DNA from: Shouchella clausii
GTDB taxonomy: Bacteria > Bacillota > Bacilli > Bacillales > Bacillaceae_D
DNA: 64,000 nucleotides
Direction of reading: 5' to 3'
Assembly (NCBI RefSeq): GCF_001598215.1
Contig: NZ_BCXJ01000001.1
Coordinates: 558,001-622,000, forward strand
In this document: positions 29,285-38,304 of the stretch, in pieces
How positions within the stretch are numbered: the stretch's first letter is position 1
Layout of the letters: every line of letters begins with the position of its first letter
The notes under the pieces: model-generated
Database searches by the model: none
Told to the model about the DNA's origin: nothing
Seen by the model: only the letters and a program-made list of their open reading frames with translations
Program-made: the position numbers and the translations under genes

Positions 29285-30178
29285 GTCGCACTCCTTGTGA
29301 GTGCGTGGATTGAAATATACGTATAGATAACTGCGCCACCTCTTTGCGCATGTCGCACTCTTCGTGAGTGCGTGGATTGAAATATACCCATCAGCAAGCA
29401 ATGCTTGTTCGACTGCGTCGCACTCTTCGTGAGTGCGTGGATTGAAATGTACCTCTCTTGTATTTCCGGCCTCCGCGTGGTCCGTCGCACTCTTCGTGAG
29501 TGCGTGGATTGAAATAATCATAGCTTCATCAGACAATGCTTTAAACGCGTCGCACTCTTCGTGAGTGCGTGGATTGAAATCTCAGTGGCCGTTTTGACTG
29601 ACCGACCGTCAAAGGTCGCACTCTTCGTGAGTGCGTGGATTGAAATCCATTCGCTCTGAATAGATTCCCTGGCTTTCTGTTGGTCGCACTCTTCGTGAGT
29701 GCGTGGATTGAAATAATCAGCGCGGCTATAACTTCGTCGACTCCCTCGTCGCACTCTTCGTGAGTGCGTGGATTGAAATGTTGGAGAAATGTCTCCACAA
29801 GTTATCAGCTTGCGTCGCACTCTTCGTGAGTGCGTGGATTGAAATGTGTGTTCTGTCAAGATTCCATTGCACAAATGCTGTCGCACTCTTCGTGAGTGCG
29901 TGGATTGAAATACAGTCATTCGGGCTGTTAAAATGGCAAATTTCCGTCGCACTCTTCGTGAGTGCGTGGATTGAAATATTGCTGGTCATCTCCTAACGTA
30001 TTTTGGAATAGTGTCGCACTCTTCGTGAGTGCGTGGATTGAAATATCATACACTTTTATATTCCGTCTTTTCCGTTGCGTCGCACTCTTCGTGAGTGCGT
30101 GGATTAAAATTTTTTAATTTCTCGCTCTACTACAACGTCCTGGATAGTCGCACTCTTCGTGACTGCATGGATTGCACC
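29285..30178 (+). CRISPR. CRISPR array 3: 14 repeats, 13 spacers
   Basis: Repeats start at 29285, 29352, 29417, 29484, 29549, 29615, 29683, 29748, 29814, 29880, 29946, 30013, 30079 and 30147. Spacers are 33-36 nt. Copies 2-12 share the loop TTCGT exactly; the leader-proximal copy has CTTGT, copy 13 has one change near its end and copy 14 is degenerate. It is the longest array in the window and the most uniform, which suggests recent growth. No spacer is repeated within it. Confidence 0.97.
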
Positions 30179-30389
30179 CTCACCACCACTGCTCCTGAAG
30201 GAAATGCACAGTTGTAGAGGTACTGGAAAAATAAGGTCTTCGTGGTGATGGTAGAACAACAGCCCAAAGCTTTGACAATTAGTCTACCTTAAGAGCGATT
30301 ATGAAGATGACTTCCAAATATTCACCATTGGTTCGTCTGGGACGGCGAATGCCGAAAATCTATTTAAGTTGTTGGAGGGATTAGTCAGC
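30179..30389 (+). other. Gap with a possible gene remnant
   Basis: Just before the MmcQ gene an open stretch in the same frame, from about 30279, reads LKSDYEDDFQIF, then TIGSSGTANAENLFKLLEGL. It has no start codon and is closed upstream by a stop. It looks like the last part of another protein, perhaps truncated when array 3 arose or grew, but I cannot name the family. Confidence 0.3.
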
Positions 30390-30746
30390 ATGTTAACAAG
30401 GGAAGATATCTTTAAGCACGTCAAAGAAAAATTCCGTACATCGCCTGATTATCCATTTCAAAAATTTCCAACCTATGCCGCTTTGAGACATGGATCGAAT
30501 GGAAAATGGTATGGTCTTGTAATGAATGTTCTTCCAGAAAAATTAGGGTTGGATGGTAATGACGAAATAGACATTCTGAATTTAAAATGTCTTCCTGAAA
30601 TAAGTGGCAGTTTAAGAAATGGAAAGAGTATTTTACCTGGATACCATATGGATAAGGAAAATTGGATATCAATTGTTTTGGAACGTATCGATTCAGAAGA
30701 GGACGTTTATCACTTAATTGAGCAAAGCTTTAGTTTAACCAAGTAA
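30390..30746 (+). CDS. MmcQ/YjbR-family protein
   Basis: The protein has 118 residues from ATG 30390, with GGAGGGA upstream. It matches the MmcQ/YjbR family, a small CyaY-like DNA-binding fold: MLTREDIFKHVKEKF, YPFQKFPTYAALRHGSNGKW, KCLPEISGSLR and YHMDKENWISIVL. Function in the family is not established. It is followed by a terminator shared with the convergent folE2 gene. Confidence 0.85.
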   Translation: MLTREDIFKHVKEKFRTSPDYPFQKFPTYAALRHGSNGKWYGLVMNVLPEKLGLDGNDEIDILNLKCLPEISGSLRNGKSILPGYHMDKENWISIVLERIDSEEDVYHLIEQSFSLTK

Positions 30747-30762
30747 ATCGCGATATTCATAC

Positions 30763-30812
30763 AAAAAAAGGACGGACCCACGAAATCAACGTCGGGTACC
30801 GTTCTTTTTCTA
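30763..30812 (+). terminator. Bidirectional terminator between MmcQ and folE2
   Basis: AAAAAGGACGGACCC and, after about 14 nt, GGGTACCGTTCTTTTT form an interrupted stem with A and T runs on the two flanks, as expected for a terminator used from both sides. Confidence 0.75.
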
Positions 30813-30843
30813 GTTTACTCAGGCTCTTTTTTTATACAAATTG

Positions 30844-31752
30844 TTATTTTTGATAAGAAACTTTGGCGATGGCATCATGGAGATGAATCGATTCCTCATT
30901 ACGGCATTCCACAGTAAATCCTTTCACAAATTCCATCTCATAAAGATCGGCAGCAATTAACCGAACCATGTCTTCCACGAATCGAGGGTTTTCGTAGGCT
31001 TTTTCAGTTACAAATTTCTCATCTGGTCGTTTGAGTACGGGATGAATCATAGCGCTGGCATTTGACTCTGCTGCGTGCAACAGAGTTGCTTTCCAATCCT
31101 TTTCACAATGTAAAGGATCGTATAATTCGATTGCCATGGTCACGAAACCACGCTGATTATGAGCGCTGTATTCACTAATCTCTTTAGAACAAGGGCACAA
31201 GGTGGTGACGCCAACCGATAATTGAGCTTCATGTGAAAAGCCGTTTTTGTTATCACAACGGACTTTGATCGAACCCATTGCTTTCATTAATCCTGTTTTA
31301 TCACTTTTAGGAGCGTTCCTCTCAAAAAACCAGGGGAAGCTGACCTCAACTTCGGCTGTAAGCTGGTCCATTCGTTCTGTAAGCTCTTTAGTGAATATAT
31401 AAAGATTTTGAAAATCGACGGTCCACCCTTCCCGATAATAGTGATCCAATTGTTCCGTTAATCGACTCATATTAATGCCTTTAGCATTGCTATTCAAACT
31501 AGTAGTCATCTTAAATGTACCGATTGTGTTCTGAGTTTTTGGTGAATGTGAAGATTGAAGTGTAATTGGATGCTGAACATTACAAATTCCTACACTCTGT
31601 AAATCAAATAAGAAATCATCTGGAGTATTTTGCAAGTCTATCATTTCATCTTTGTTGCATGGTTTAACGCCTATTATAGGTGGAACAGAACCAAAACGCC
31701 GGTGCCTTTCCTTTTTATCTGGTAGGTTTAAATTTCTTAAGTTATTTTTCAT
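30844..31752 (-). CDS. folE2: GTP cyclohydrolase FolE2 (type IB)
   Basis: The protein has 302 residues. It carries the FolE2 hallmarks: TTLCPCSKEISEYSAHNQRG with the metal-binding Cys, VEVSFPWFFERNAPKSDKTG (quoted from the core) and a C-terminal GFTVECRNEESIHLHDA. It converts GTP to dihydroneopterin triphosphate, the first step toward folate. Unlike FolE it does not need zinc, and in B. subtilis its gene is switched on by zinc starvation through Zur. A good GGGGGAGAG site precedes the ATG, and a Zur-like box lies just upstream. Confidence 0.93.
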   Translation of the reverse strand: MKNNLRNLNLPDKKERHRRFGSVPPIIGVKPCNKDEMIDLQNTPDDFLFDLQSVGICNVQHPITLQSSHSPKTQNTIGTFKMTTSLNSNAKGINMSRLTEQLDHYYREGWTVDFQNLYIFTKELTERMDQLTAEVEVSFPWFFERNAPKSDKTGLMKAMGSIKVRCDNKNGFSHEAQLSVGVTTLCPCSKEISEYSAHNQRGFVTMAIELYDPLHCEKDWKATLLHAAESNASAMIHPVLKRPDEKFVTEKAYENPRFVEDMVRLIAADLYEMEFVKGFTVECRNEESIHLHDAIAKVSYQK

Positions 31753-31779
31753 ATACTCTCCCCCAAAAAATCAAACGAT

Positions 31780-31800
31780 AAATCAAAATCATTCTTATTT
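31780..31800 (-). promoter_or_regulatory. Zur-box-like site upstream of folE2
   Basis: A 21-bp sequence with the arms AAATC and ATTT and the centre AATCATT matches the B. subtilis Zur consensus (AAATCGTAATNATTACGATTT style) at about 16 positions, the inner CG pairs being lost. It starts 28 bp upstream of the folE2 start, where repressor binding would block transcription. Confidence 0.5.
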
Positions 31801-32011
31801 ACACTTCAATTTACAGCAATGGATCAACGTAATCAAGTTTAAACTAATCAACTTGTAGGCGGAATTAATGCGTGACTTGGTTATCGGTAAATGTCTCTCG
31901 ATTTTCATCACGATCAGAAATCCCCATATTTGCGACTTACTAATGCCTCAATTTCTTAGAGGAAAGTGAATCGCTTGATTGACTAGAAGTATGAAATACA
32001 ACAATAATTTA

Positions 32012-32039
32012 TTGATAAACGATAAATTTATGGTAAAAT
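32012..32039 (+). promoter_or_regulatory. Sigma-A type promoter for the DUF2975 gene
   Basis: TTGATA (32012-32017) and TAAAAT (32034-32039) are 16 bp apart and lie 33 bp before the start codon at 32073. The rest of the gap from 31801 to 32011 shows no gene. Confidence 0.5.
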
Positions 32040-32072
32040 CAGATGGATAATCAATGAATAGAGGTGTTTTTC

Positions 32073-32549
32073 ATGAAACGAGGTTCTACGCTTTTTTTAA
32101 AGATAGCGGTGATGCTTATGGGAAGTCCTGTTCTTGCTTTGTGTATCTTTGGGTTGGTATGGTTACCTAGTCATCCGGTAGATCCACATTATGACCATAT
32201 CCTATATCCTATTTTTATCGGTGTGTTTTTAACAGTGATACCATTTTTTGTTGCATTGTCTCAGGCTTTTAAACTTTTGAGTTACATTGACAAGAATCAA
32301 TCGTTCTCTGAACTGTCTACGAGAGCGTTGAAAAATATTAAATATTGCGCAGTCATCATCAGTGGTTTGTATGTAGCTATTATGCCATTCTTTTACTTGC
32401 TAGCAGATCGAGATGATGCCCCTGGTCTCCTATTTATGGGAGTAGTCCCTCTCTTTGCTTCAACGGTAATCGCAGTATTCGCTGCTGTTCTTCAAAGACT
32501 TTTCCAAGAAGCGATTGATATCAAATCTGAAAATGATTTAACGGTTTGA
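32073..32549 (+). CDS. DUF2975 membrane protein
   Basis: The protein has 158 residues from ATG 32073, behind GAGGTG. It has four membrane segments: FLKIAVMLMGSPVLALCIFG, IFIGVFLTVIPFFVALSQAF, CAVIISGLYVAIMPFFYLLA and a final one ending in AAVLQRLFQEAI. This matches DUF2975, which is regularly paired with a small Xre-type regulator, here 10 nt downstream. The pair resembles YoaS/YozG of B. subtilis. The role is unknown. Confidence 0.85.
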   Translation: MKRGSTLFLKIAVMLMGSPVLALCIFGLVWLPSHPVDPHYDHILYPIFIGVFLTVIPFFVALSQAFKLLSYIDKNQSFSELSTRALKNIKYCAVIISGLYVAIMPFFYLLADRDDAPGLLFMGVVPLFASTVIAVFAAVLQRLFQEAIDIKSENDLTV

Positions 32550-32559
32550 GGTGAAAACC

Positions 32560-32784
32560 ATGGCAATTATAATCAATGTTGATGTGATGCTAGCAAAAAG
32601 GAAAATGAGCGTTACCGAACTTTCCGAACGAGTTGGGATAACGATGGCGAATCTCTCTATATTGAAGAATGGAAAGGCAAAAGCGATTCGACTATCCACG
32701 TTAGATGCGATTTGCAAAGCCTTAGATTGTCAACCTGGAGATCTTTTAGAGTACCAAAGTGATGAAAACCTCCATGATGAATGA
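32560..32784 (+). CDS. Small YozG-type HTH regulator
   Basis: The protein has 74 residues from ATG 32560, with GAGGTG seven bases upstream overlapping the end of the preceding gene. It is a single Xre helix-turn-helix domain (MLAKRKMSVTELSERVGITM, LSILKNGKAKAIRLSTLDAI, CKALDCQPGDLLEY). It is probably cotranscribed with the DUF2975 gene and likely controls that operon. Confidence 0.88.
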   Translation: MAIIINVDVMLAKRKMSVTELSERVGITMANLSILKNGKAKAIRLSTLDAICKALDCQPGDLLEYQSDENLHDE

Positions 32785-32829
32785 AGGTGGAAGGAAAAGA
32801 TAGACTTATTCAAATTGGAGGCATTAATT

Positions 32830-33621
32830 ATGAGGCCATTAAAACAACTCGTTCGTTTTGGCTGGGAGCAAGCCCTTTCCTGCTTGTTTCCTGTCGTTAT
32901 ATTTGCTTCTTTGGCAATTACACAGTTCGTGCCACTTCCCTTTTTGCCAAGGTATGATTGGCTGCTTATCATTTGTCTTTTTATGCAGTGGTGGATGGTG
33001 CGTTCTGGGCTTGAAACATGGGACGAATTAAAAGTCATTACATTGTTTCACCTTATTGGGCTGGCTCTTGAACTTTTTAAAGTACACATGGGCTCCTGGT
33101 CCTACCCAGAGGAAGGGTATTCCAAGGTATTTGGCGTCCCTTTGTATAGCGGATTTATGTATGCAAGCGTAGCAAGTTATCTTTGCCAGGCATGGAGGCG
33201 ATTAAAGATAGAATTGGTGAAGTGGCCGTCGCTGTTACTGGTTGTCCCTCTTGCCGCTGCGATTTACTTAAATTTTTTTACTCATCACTTTTGGATTGAC
33301 ATCCGTTTTTGGTTAGCGGGGCTTGTCATCATCGTCTTTTGGCAATCATGGGTTACATATGAGGTGAATGGAACTCGTTACCGGATGCCACTTGCACTCT
33401 CTTTTGTGCTCATCGGATTTTTTATATGGATAGCCGAAAATATTGCAACGTTCTTTGGGGCTTGGGAATATCCGAACCAAACCGAAGCATGGAGTCTCGT
33501 TCACTTGGGGAAGGTGAGTTCATGGCTTTTATTAGTAATTGTTAGTTTCCTGATTGTTGCGACGTTAAAACAGGTGAAAGGGAAAAGATCCACTGGTGTA
33601 GATGCTAGTCAGTCTTTATAA
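32830..33621 (+). CDS. DUF817 integral membrane protein
   Basis: The protein has 263 residues from ATG 32830, with TGGAGG eight bases upstream. About eight hydrophobic segments are visible. The conserved DUF817 segments are ELFKVHMGSWSYPEEGYSKV and FGVPLYSGFMYASVASYLCQ, plus ENIATFFGAWEYPNQTEAWS and VHLGKVSSWLLLV. The family has no established function. It follows the HTH gene by 45 nt and may belong to the same transcript. Confidence 0.88.
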   Translation: MRPLKQLVRFGWEQALSCLFPVVIFASLAITQFVPLPFLPRYDWLLIICLFMQWWMVRSGLETWDELKVITLFHLIGLALELFKVHMGSWSYPEEGYSKVFGVPLYSGFMYASVASYLCQAWRRLKIELVKWPSLLLVVPLAAAIYLNFFTHHFWIDIRFWLAGLVIIVFWQSWVTYEVNGTRYRMPLALSFVLIGFFIWIAENIATFFGAWEYPNQTEAWSLVHLGKVSSWLLLVIVSFLIVATLKQVKGKRSTGVDASQSL

Positions 33622-33796
33622 AAAAAGCAGTGAGTGCTTTGTTATACGGAAGAAACAGCCATTCTTCCTGTTTATTATAAAAGAAACATAGGTTGTATGA
33701 AGGCCAATAGATCGAAAAGAACGATATTAGAGAACAACATCAACAGGTTGTCTTCCTAATATTTAAAGAAACAGGGAACAAAGAAGCCGCATTTTT

Positions 33797-33976
33797 GGTG
33801 CGAACCCCAAGCGCACATAAAATCACTAGATCACCCGCACCAAAAAAGAGCCTAACTACGAAAAAATATGTGTTAAAATGGTAAAATGTTGTATATGTCC
33901 CATGGTATGATAGAGGGAAGAGCAACTTTTTCCTATTATTGATTGTCTTTCTTCCAATAATTAGGAAAATTTTGCT
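33797..33976 (+). promoter_or_regulatory. CRISPR leader of array 4
   Basis: It starts GGTGCGAACCCCAAGCGCAC, then CACCCGCACCAAAAAA, later TTGTATATGTCCCATGGTAT and GATAGAGGG, and ends AAAATTTTGCTG at the first repeat. It is the most divergent of the four leaders near the repeat (TTTTGCTG instead of TTTCGCTG). Confidence 0.8.
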
Positions 33977-34539
33977 GTCGCACTCTTAGTGAGTGCGTGG
34001 ATTGAAATAGGGCTACCGTAGAAATGCTGTCTGGGTCATGAATGTCGCACTCTTAGTGAGTGCGTGGATTGAAATCTTACCAATGATTTTTCCTGCTTGA
34101 TCCTGGTCAAGTCGCACTCTTAGTGAGTGCGTGGATTGAAATGTCCTGCTTTCCCTCTACTCCCTTTAGGCAGCTAGTCGCACTCTTTGTGAGTGCGTGG
34201 ATTGAAATGCAAAAATGGAGCTGCAGTAAATCCAAAGTCAGGTCGCACTCTTTGTGAGTGCGTGGATTGAAATTTTAATGTCTCTGCCTCGATTGCGAGT
34301 AAGTATTTGTCGCACTCTTTGTGAGTGCGTGGATTGAAATAAGGCGTCGAGCAGGGCCGTCAATTGGTCGAGGTTAGTCGCACTCTTTGTGAGTGCGTGG
34401 ATTGAAATCTTTATCGAAATTGTAAATCGGTTTAATGCGTCGTCGCACTCTTAGTGAGTGCGTGGATTGAAATATGCGAAAAACACTGTCTTTCTCGGCT
34501 TTAGTTGGTCGCACTCTTAGTGAGTGCGTCGATTGAACT
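33977..34539 (+). CRISPR. CRISPR array 4: 9 repeats, 8 spacers
   Basis: Repeats start at 33977, 34044, 34111, 34177, 34242, 34309, 34377, 34442 and 34508, with spacers of 33-36 nt. Two loop variants occur in blocks: TTAGT in copies 1-3 and 8-9, TTTGT in copies 4-7. The last copy has two changes near its end. The stem CGCACTC/GAGTGCG is unchanged in all copies. Confidence 0.97.
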
Positions 34540-34564
34540 AACCGCCTATTGGATAACATGAAAG

Positions 34565-34621
34565 AAGCTGTTCCAGGTGAGGGAATGGACGCGGATAACG
34601 CCTGTTCCTGGAACAGCTTTT
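34565..34621 (-). terminator. Hairpin between array 4 and the GntR gene
   Basis: AAGCTGTTCCAGG (34565-34577) and CCTGGAACAGCTT (34607-34619) form a perfect 13-bp stem with a 29-nt loop. It lies between the array and the convergent GntR gene and can serve either. Confidence 0.6.
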
Positions 34622-34651
34622 GCTAGCTAGTTGGTGTTTGGTTTCGTTCGT

Positions 34652-35359
34652 TTATTTTTTTCTGAACTGGTGTTTAAAGCGGTTAAACGGGGTGAAGTAT
34701 GAAACTGCGTAGTCTAAGTTAATGAGCTCGCTGTATTCAAAGACGCGTCCGTCGTTAAGAATGCCGCGATTGACAATTTTCATGGCTGCGATGCCTTTTT
34801 TGCAATTTAACAAATTGGCTTGTTCTCTTGTCACGTTGACGGCACTGTAAGTGGTAATAAAGTGGGAGATGTCATAGCCGCATTGTTGGACATATTCATG
34901 GACGGAACCGGCGGCAATTTCTTCTGTTAGATCAGGGAAATAGGAGCAGGGAAGCTGTGTCGTTTCAATTTGGACCTTTTGGTAATCGACGATCCGTACG
35001 CGTGTAAACTCCCATACAAAGTCGTTTTTCATATCAAATATATTTTCTATTTCGGGTGTCATGTTTTTCTTTTGCATTGTAATGATCGTTGATTGAATGT
35101 CTTTAAATTTCTTTTCGGTTAATGAGTTATAAATAAGAGGGCTTTCCCTAATTGTTTTTGTGACAAAAATGCCAGAGCCTTGCACAACTTGTACACTGCC
35201 GATGTTTATTAATTTTTTGATTGCTTTTCGGATGGTGTAACGAGAGACTTGATAGTGTGTGGCAAGGGCTCTCTCCGTTGGCAGTTTTTCGCCAGGGGCA
35301 TATTTATTTTGATAAATTTTGCTTAGCAAGTCATCGGCGACAAATTGTCTTTTCTTCAT
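34652..35359 (-). CDS. GntR/HutC-family regulator with UTRA domain
   Basis: The protein has 235 residues from ATG 35359, behind GGGGAG; the frame extends 12 codons further without a good site. It has an N-terminal winged helix (PGEKLPTERALATHYQVSRY, TIRKAIKKLINIG) and a UTRA effector domain from about 90 (VWEFTRVRIVDYQKVQIETT, GIAAMKIVNRGIL). The layout matches YidP/TreR-type regulators of PTS genes. It follows the dehydratase gene and is divergent from the PTS gene further right, so it probably controls both with a sugar phosphate as effector. Confidence 0.88.
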   Translation of the reverse strand: MKKRQFVADDLLSKIYQNKYAPGEKLPTERALATHYQVSRYTIRKAIKKLINIGSVQVVQGSGIFVTKTIRESPLIYNSLTEKKFKDIQSTIITMQKKNMTPEIENIFDMKNDFVWEFTRVRIVDYQKVQIETTQLPCSYFPDLTEEIAAGSVHEYVQQCGYDISHFITTYSAVNVTREQANLLNCKKGIAAMKIVNRGILNDGRVFEYSELINLDYAVSYFTPFNRFKHQFRKK

Positions 35360-35400
35360 GTTTCTCCCCTCATAAAAATGCAGAAATCGTTTCATTTAGT

Positions 35401-35439
35401 ATAAAAGCCCTGTTTGCACACTGCAAGCAAGGCTTTTAT
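35401..35439 (-). terminator. Hairpin between dehydratase and GntR genes
   Basis: ATAAAAGCCCTGTTTGC and GCAAGCAAGGCTTTTAT pair over about 17 bp with one mismatch and one wobble, loop ACACT. On the minus strand it follows the dehydratase stop and precedes the GntR gene, so it may partly terminate transcription there. Confidence 0.65.
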
Positions 35440-35441
35440 CG

Positions 35442-36641
35442 TTATGGCGTATGAATGGCGCCGTTTGGCAGGCGGGCCTGTGTCCACTCATGTTTTCGGT
35501 ACACAACTGGGTAGTCTTGCGCCAACGTTTCGTCAAATGACACACCAATGCCAACTTCATCAATCGGGTAAATGTAGCCTTGCTTGACTTGGACCGAACC
35601 AGGAAACATTTCCTCAATGATGGCTTCCGGTTCTTGAATTTCTTGAATGGCAGCCTGGTGGAGGTGAATGTTCAAGTGTGTGTTGACCGCTACGCCGATG
35701 GGCGTCATATCCGACGGGCCATGCCAGGCTATTTTCACGCCGAACTGGCTGCATAACGCACCGAGTTTTAATGCGGGTGTAATCCCGCCTATTTGTGAAA
35801 CGTGGCATCGAATGTAATCGATTTGCCGGTTGGCAATTAAGTGCTTCCACTCCATTGGGTTATTAAACAATTCGCCTGTGGCGATTGGCGTTGTGCACTG
35901 AGCGCGTAGTTGGGCGAGCCATTCATTTTGGTCAGGGGGCAAAACGTCCTCTAAAAAATATGGCTTATACGGTTCCAACTCTTTGGCAAGCTGGATCGCT
36001 TGGATCGGCGAAAGCCGTTCGTGGACATCGTGAAGAAAATGGAGGCTATAGCCGTATTTTTCACGGAGTGCTTTAAACATCCGCACAACATCCCTCATGT
36101 AAATATCAGGATCGTAATATTCCCCTTCTAGTTGCTCTTCTGGTAAGTGCATGTCTTGGTTTTTGCCGCCATATTTGCCAAGTTGGCAACGAATATGTTT
36201 AAAGCCACGCTTGATTAGTCCATCCACGTTTTCGAACAATTCTTCCAAAGTAAGCCCGTCTGCATGGGCATATGCAGCAATCGCACTTTTCGATTTTCCG
36301 CCAAATAATTGGTAAAGCGGCATGTTTGCAAGCTTTGCCTTCATATCCCACAACGCCATGTCGATGCCGGCAATGGCGTTGTTCATAATTGGGCCATTGC
36401 GCCAGTACGCGTTCACCATCATCATTTGCCATAAATCTTCAATATCGTGGGCGTCACGCCCAATCAAAAGCGGGGTTAAGTATTGGTCTACGACCATTTT
36501 GACGGGAAGCGGGCGCTGTTGGAACGTGGCGCATCCATAGCCAGTAAGGCCTAGGTTTGTCTCGACTTTTACTACGACAAAATTATGGCGATGGGGGTTG
36601 GTCACAAATGCTTCGATCGATGTAATGATGTTTGGTTCCAC
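35442..36641 (-). CDS. Enolase-superfamily dehydratase, ManD/RspA subgroup
   Basis: The protein has 399 residues if it starts at the GTG at 36641, eight bases after AGAAGGAG; a GTG at 36650 sits too close to that site. It has the capping domain ([20 protein letters not shown]) and the barrel with metal ligands in [25 protein letters not shown] and IATGELFNN, which are characteristic of D-mannonate/D-gluconate dehydratase-like RspA proteins. Many members of this subgroup have low or unknown activity, so the sugar acid is not assigned. It is encoded with a GntR regulator and opposite a PTS gene. Confidence 0.85.
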   Translation of the reverse strand: MEPNIITSIEAFVTNPHRHNFVVVKVETNLGLTGYGCATFQQRPLPVKMVVDQYLTPLLIGRDAHDIEDLWQMMMVNAYWRNGPIMNNAIAGIDMALWDMKAKLANMPLYQLFGGKSKSAIAAYAHADGLTLEELFENVDGLIKRGFKHIRCQLGKYGGKNQDMHLPEEQLEGEYYDPDIYMRDVVRMFKALREKYGYSLHFLHDVHERLSPIQAIQLAKELEPYKPYFLEDVLPPDQNEWLAQLRAQCTTPIATGELFNNPMEWKHLIANRQIDYIRCHVSQIGGITPALKLGALCSQFGVKIAWHGPSDMTPIGVAVNTHLNIHLHQAAIQEIQEPEAIIEEMFPGSVQVKQGYIYPIDEVGIGVSFDETLAQDYPVVYRKHEWTQARLPNGAIHTP

Positions 36642-36851
36642 GGGATGCACTCCTTCTCATTGATTCCTTTTTATAGAACGGCATGAGGCCATAGTTTCTA
36701 CCTGTTTTCCTGTTGATTAAAGCATATGGAAATCAAGGGGTCAATTTGGTTAGAAATGCATTGGGGAAAACGAGTATTTCCCATACCAATTTTGGGTGAA
36801 TGTTTGTGTAAGTACTGATAAATAAGGATTTTCCGTTTCTATTGGTGTTTT

Positions 36852-36865
36852 TTGAAACGTTTTCA
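36852..36865 (+). promoter_or_regulatory. cre-like site upstream of the PTS EIIBC gene
   Basis: TTGAAACGTTTTCA matches the cre consensus at 12 of 14 positions and lies 72 bp before the start codon of the PTS gene. Confidence 0.5.
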
Positions 36866-36936
36866 GCTTGGGGCTCTTATGCTACGATATGCCTGTCGAT
36901 GATCATCAAATTCGAAAGTGAAGGAAGGCTGCTTTT

Positions 36937-38295
36937 ATGAAAGACAACGAACTTATCCCTCTTATCATTGAATACGTAGGCGGTAAAAACAACATTAAAC
37001 AAGTATGGCATTGTATGACCAGACTTCGGTTTGATTTGCATGATTTCTCAAAAATAGAACGTGATCAAATAAAAGAATTACAGGGCATATTAGGAGATCA
37101 GCTGACCAATGACCAATACCAAATCGTCATTGGCACGCATGTGCAAAAAGTCCATGCAGCCTTGACAGAAGAGCTAGGGCTTGATGCAGGGGCCAAAAGC
37201 GGTTCAGAGCCTGCGAAGAAAAAGGGCTTTTTTGGGGCGAAGTTAGACGTTGTTTCTGGTGTGTTTGGCCCGATCGTGCCTGCGATTGCAGGAGCGGGGA
37301 TGATCAAAGGAATTTTGGCGGGGCTCATTGCATTGGATGTGCTATCGGATGAGAGTGATGCCGTCATTATTCTTGATCTCGTGGCGAGCTCCGTATTTTA
37401 TTTCTTGCCTTTCTTCTTGGCAGCTTCGGCAGCAAAGATATTTAAAACGAATCCGTATTTAGCCTTGGCGATCGCAGGTGGATTTATGTATCCATCGCTA
37501 TTGGATGCAGCGAAACTAGGTGAAGTGACCCAATTTAGTTTTATTGGACTGCCTGTGCCTGTCATAAATTATAGTGCAACGGTCATTCCGATTATCCTGT
37601 CTGTTTGGGCGTTAAGCTATATTAACAAATATGTCGATAAATATATGCCAAATGTGCTGCGGACGGTATTTACACCGACGTTAACGCTGTTTATTGCGAT
37701 TCCATTTGCGCTAATTGCCACAGGTCCGCTAGGTGCGTATGTTGGCAGTTTGCTTGCTTCGTTTATTGAACTGTTGTTTAATCTTTCGCCTATTTTAGCG
37801 GGCGTAGTAGTTGGCGGCATTCGTCCAATTGCGATTGTGTTTGGCATGCACCATGCGATGACACCCATTGCCTTGCAGAATTTCGCTGATAACGGGTTTG
37901 ATATGATGATGCCGATGTTCTTAATGACAAACATGGCGATTGCAGGGGCAACGTTTGCGGTCTTTTTCAAATCAAAAAGCAAAAAGGAAAAATCGGTGAT
38001 TTTGTCGGCTGGAGTATCTGCTGTGCTCGGCATCACGGAACCTGCTTTGTTTGGGGTGTTAATTAAATACAAAAAAGCGTTTATTGCTTGTACGATTGCC
38101 AGCATGGCTGGGGCGACATTCTTTGCGCTTCTTGGTGTCCGTATTTACGGGTACATTCTTTCAAGTATTGTTAGTCTTGTCGCTTATGTCGGGCCGTACT
38201 TCTGGTTTGCGATTCTTGGCATTGTCTTATCAGTTGGAATAGGGTTTGCAGTGACCTATTTCACACTAAAAAGCAAAGAAGTGAACAGCCATTAA
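36937..38295 (+). CDS. PTS EIIBC transporter, glucose/beta-glucoside family
   Basis: The protein has 452 residues. The EIIB domain comes first, with the phospho-Cys in QVWHCMTRLRFDL (the usual NCATRLR is altered to HCMTRLR). The EIIC domain follows from about 95 (FFGAKLDVVSGVFGPIVPAI, AGAGMIKGILAGL) and holds GITEPALFGV. No EIIA domain is fused, although many beta-glucoside transporters have one at the end, so it must borrow EIIA. The sugar is unknown; the divergent dehydratase and GntR gene suggest a common pathway. The RBS GTGAAGGAAGG supports the start. Confidence 0.9.
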   Translation: MKDNELIPLIIEYVGGKNNIKQVWHCMTRLRFDLHDFSKIERDQIKELQGILGDQLTNDQYQIVIGTHVQKVHAALTEELGLDAGAKSGSEPAKKKGFFGAKLDVVSGVFGPIVPAIAGAGMIKGILAGLIALDVLSDESDAVIILDLVASSVFYFLPFFLAASAAKIFKTNPYLALAIAGGFMYPSLLDAAKLGEVTQFSFIGLPVPVINYSATVIPIILSVWALSYINKYVDKYMPNVLRTVFTPTLTLFIAIPFALIATGPLGAYVGSLLASFIELLFNLSPILAGVVVGGIRPIAIVFGMHHAMTPIALQNFADNGFDMMMPMFLMTNMAIAGATFAVFFKSKSKKEKSVILSAGVSAVLGITEPALFGVLIKYKKAFIACTIASMAGATFFALLGVRIYGYILSSIVSLVAYVGPYFWFAILGIVLSVGIGFAVTYFTLKSKEVNSH

Positions 38296-38304
38296 TGTGA
38301 AAAA

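Noticed and set aside
29138-29989. Several open frames on both strands across array 3 (repeated ISIHALTKSAT and FQSTHSRRVR peptides), and similar ones in arrays 2 and 4
   Set aside because: They are translations of the CRISPR repeats themselves, with no start signals and no domains; a well known annotation artefact.
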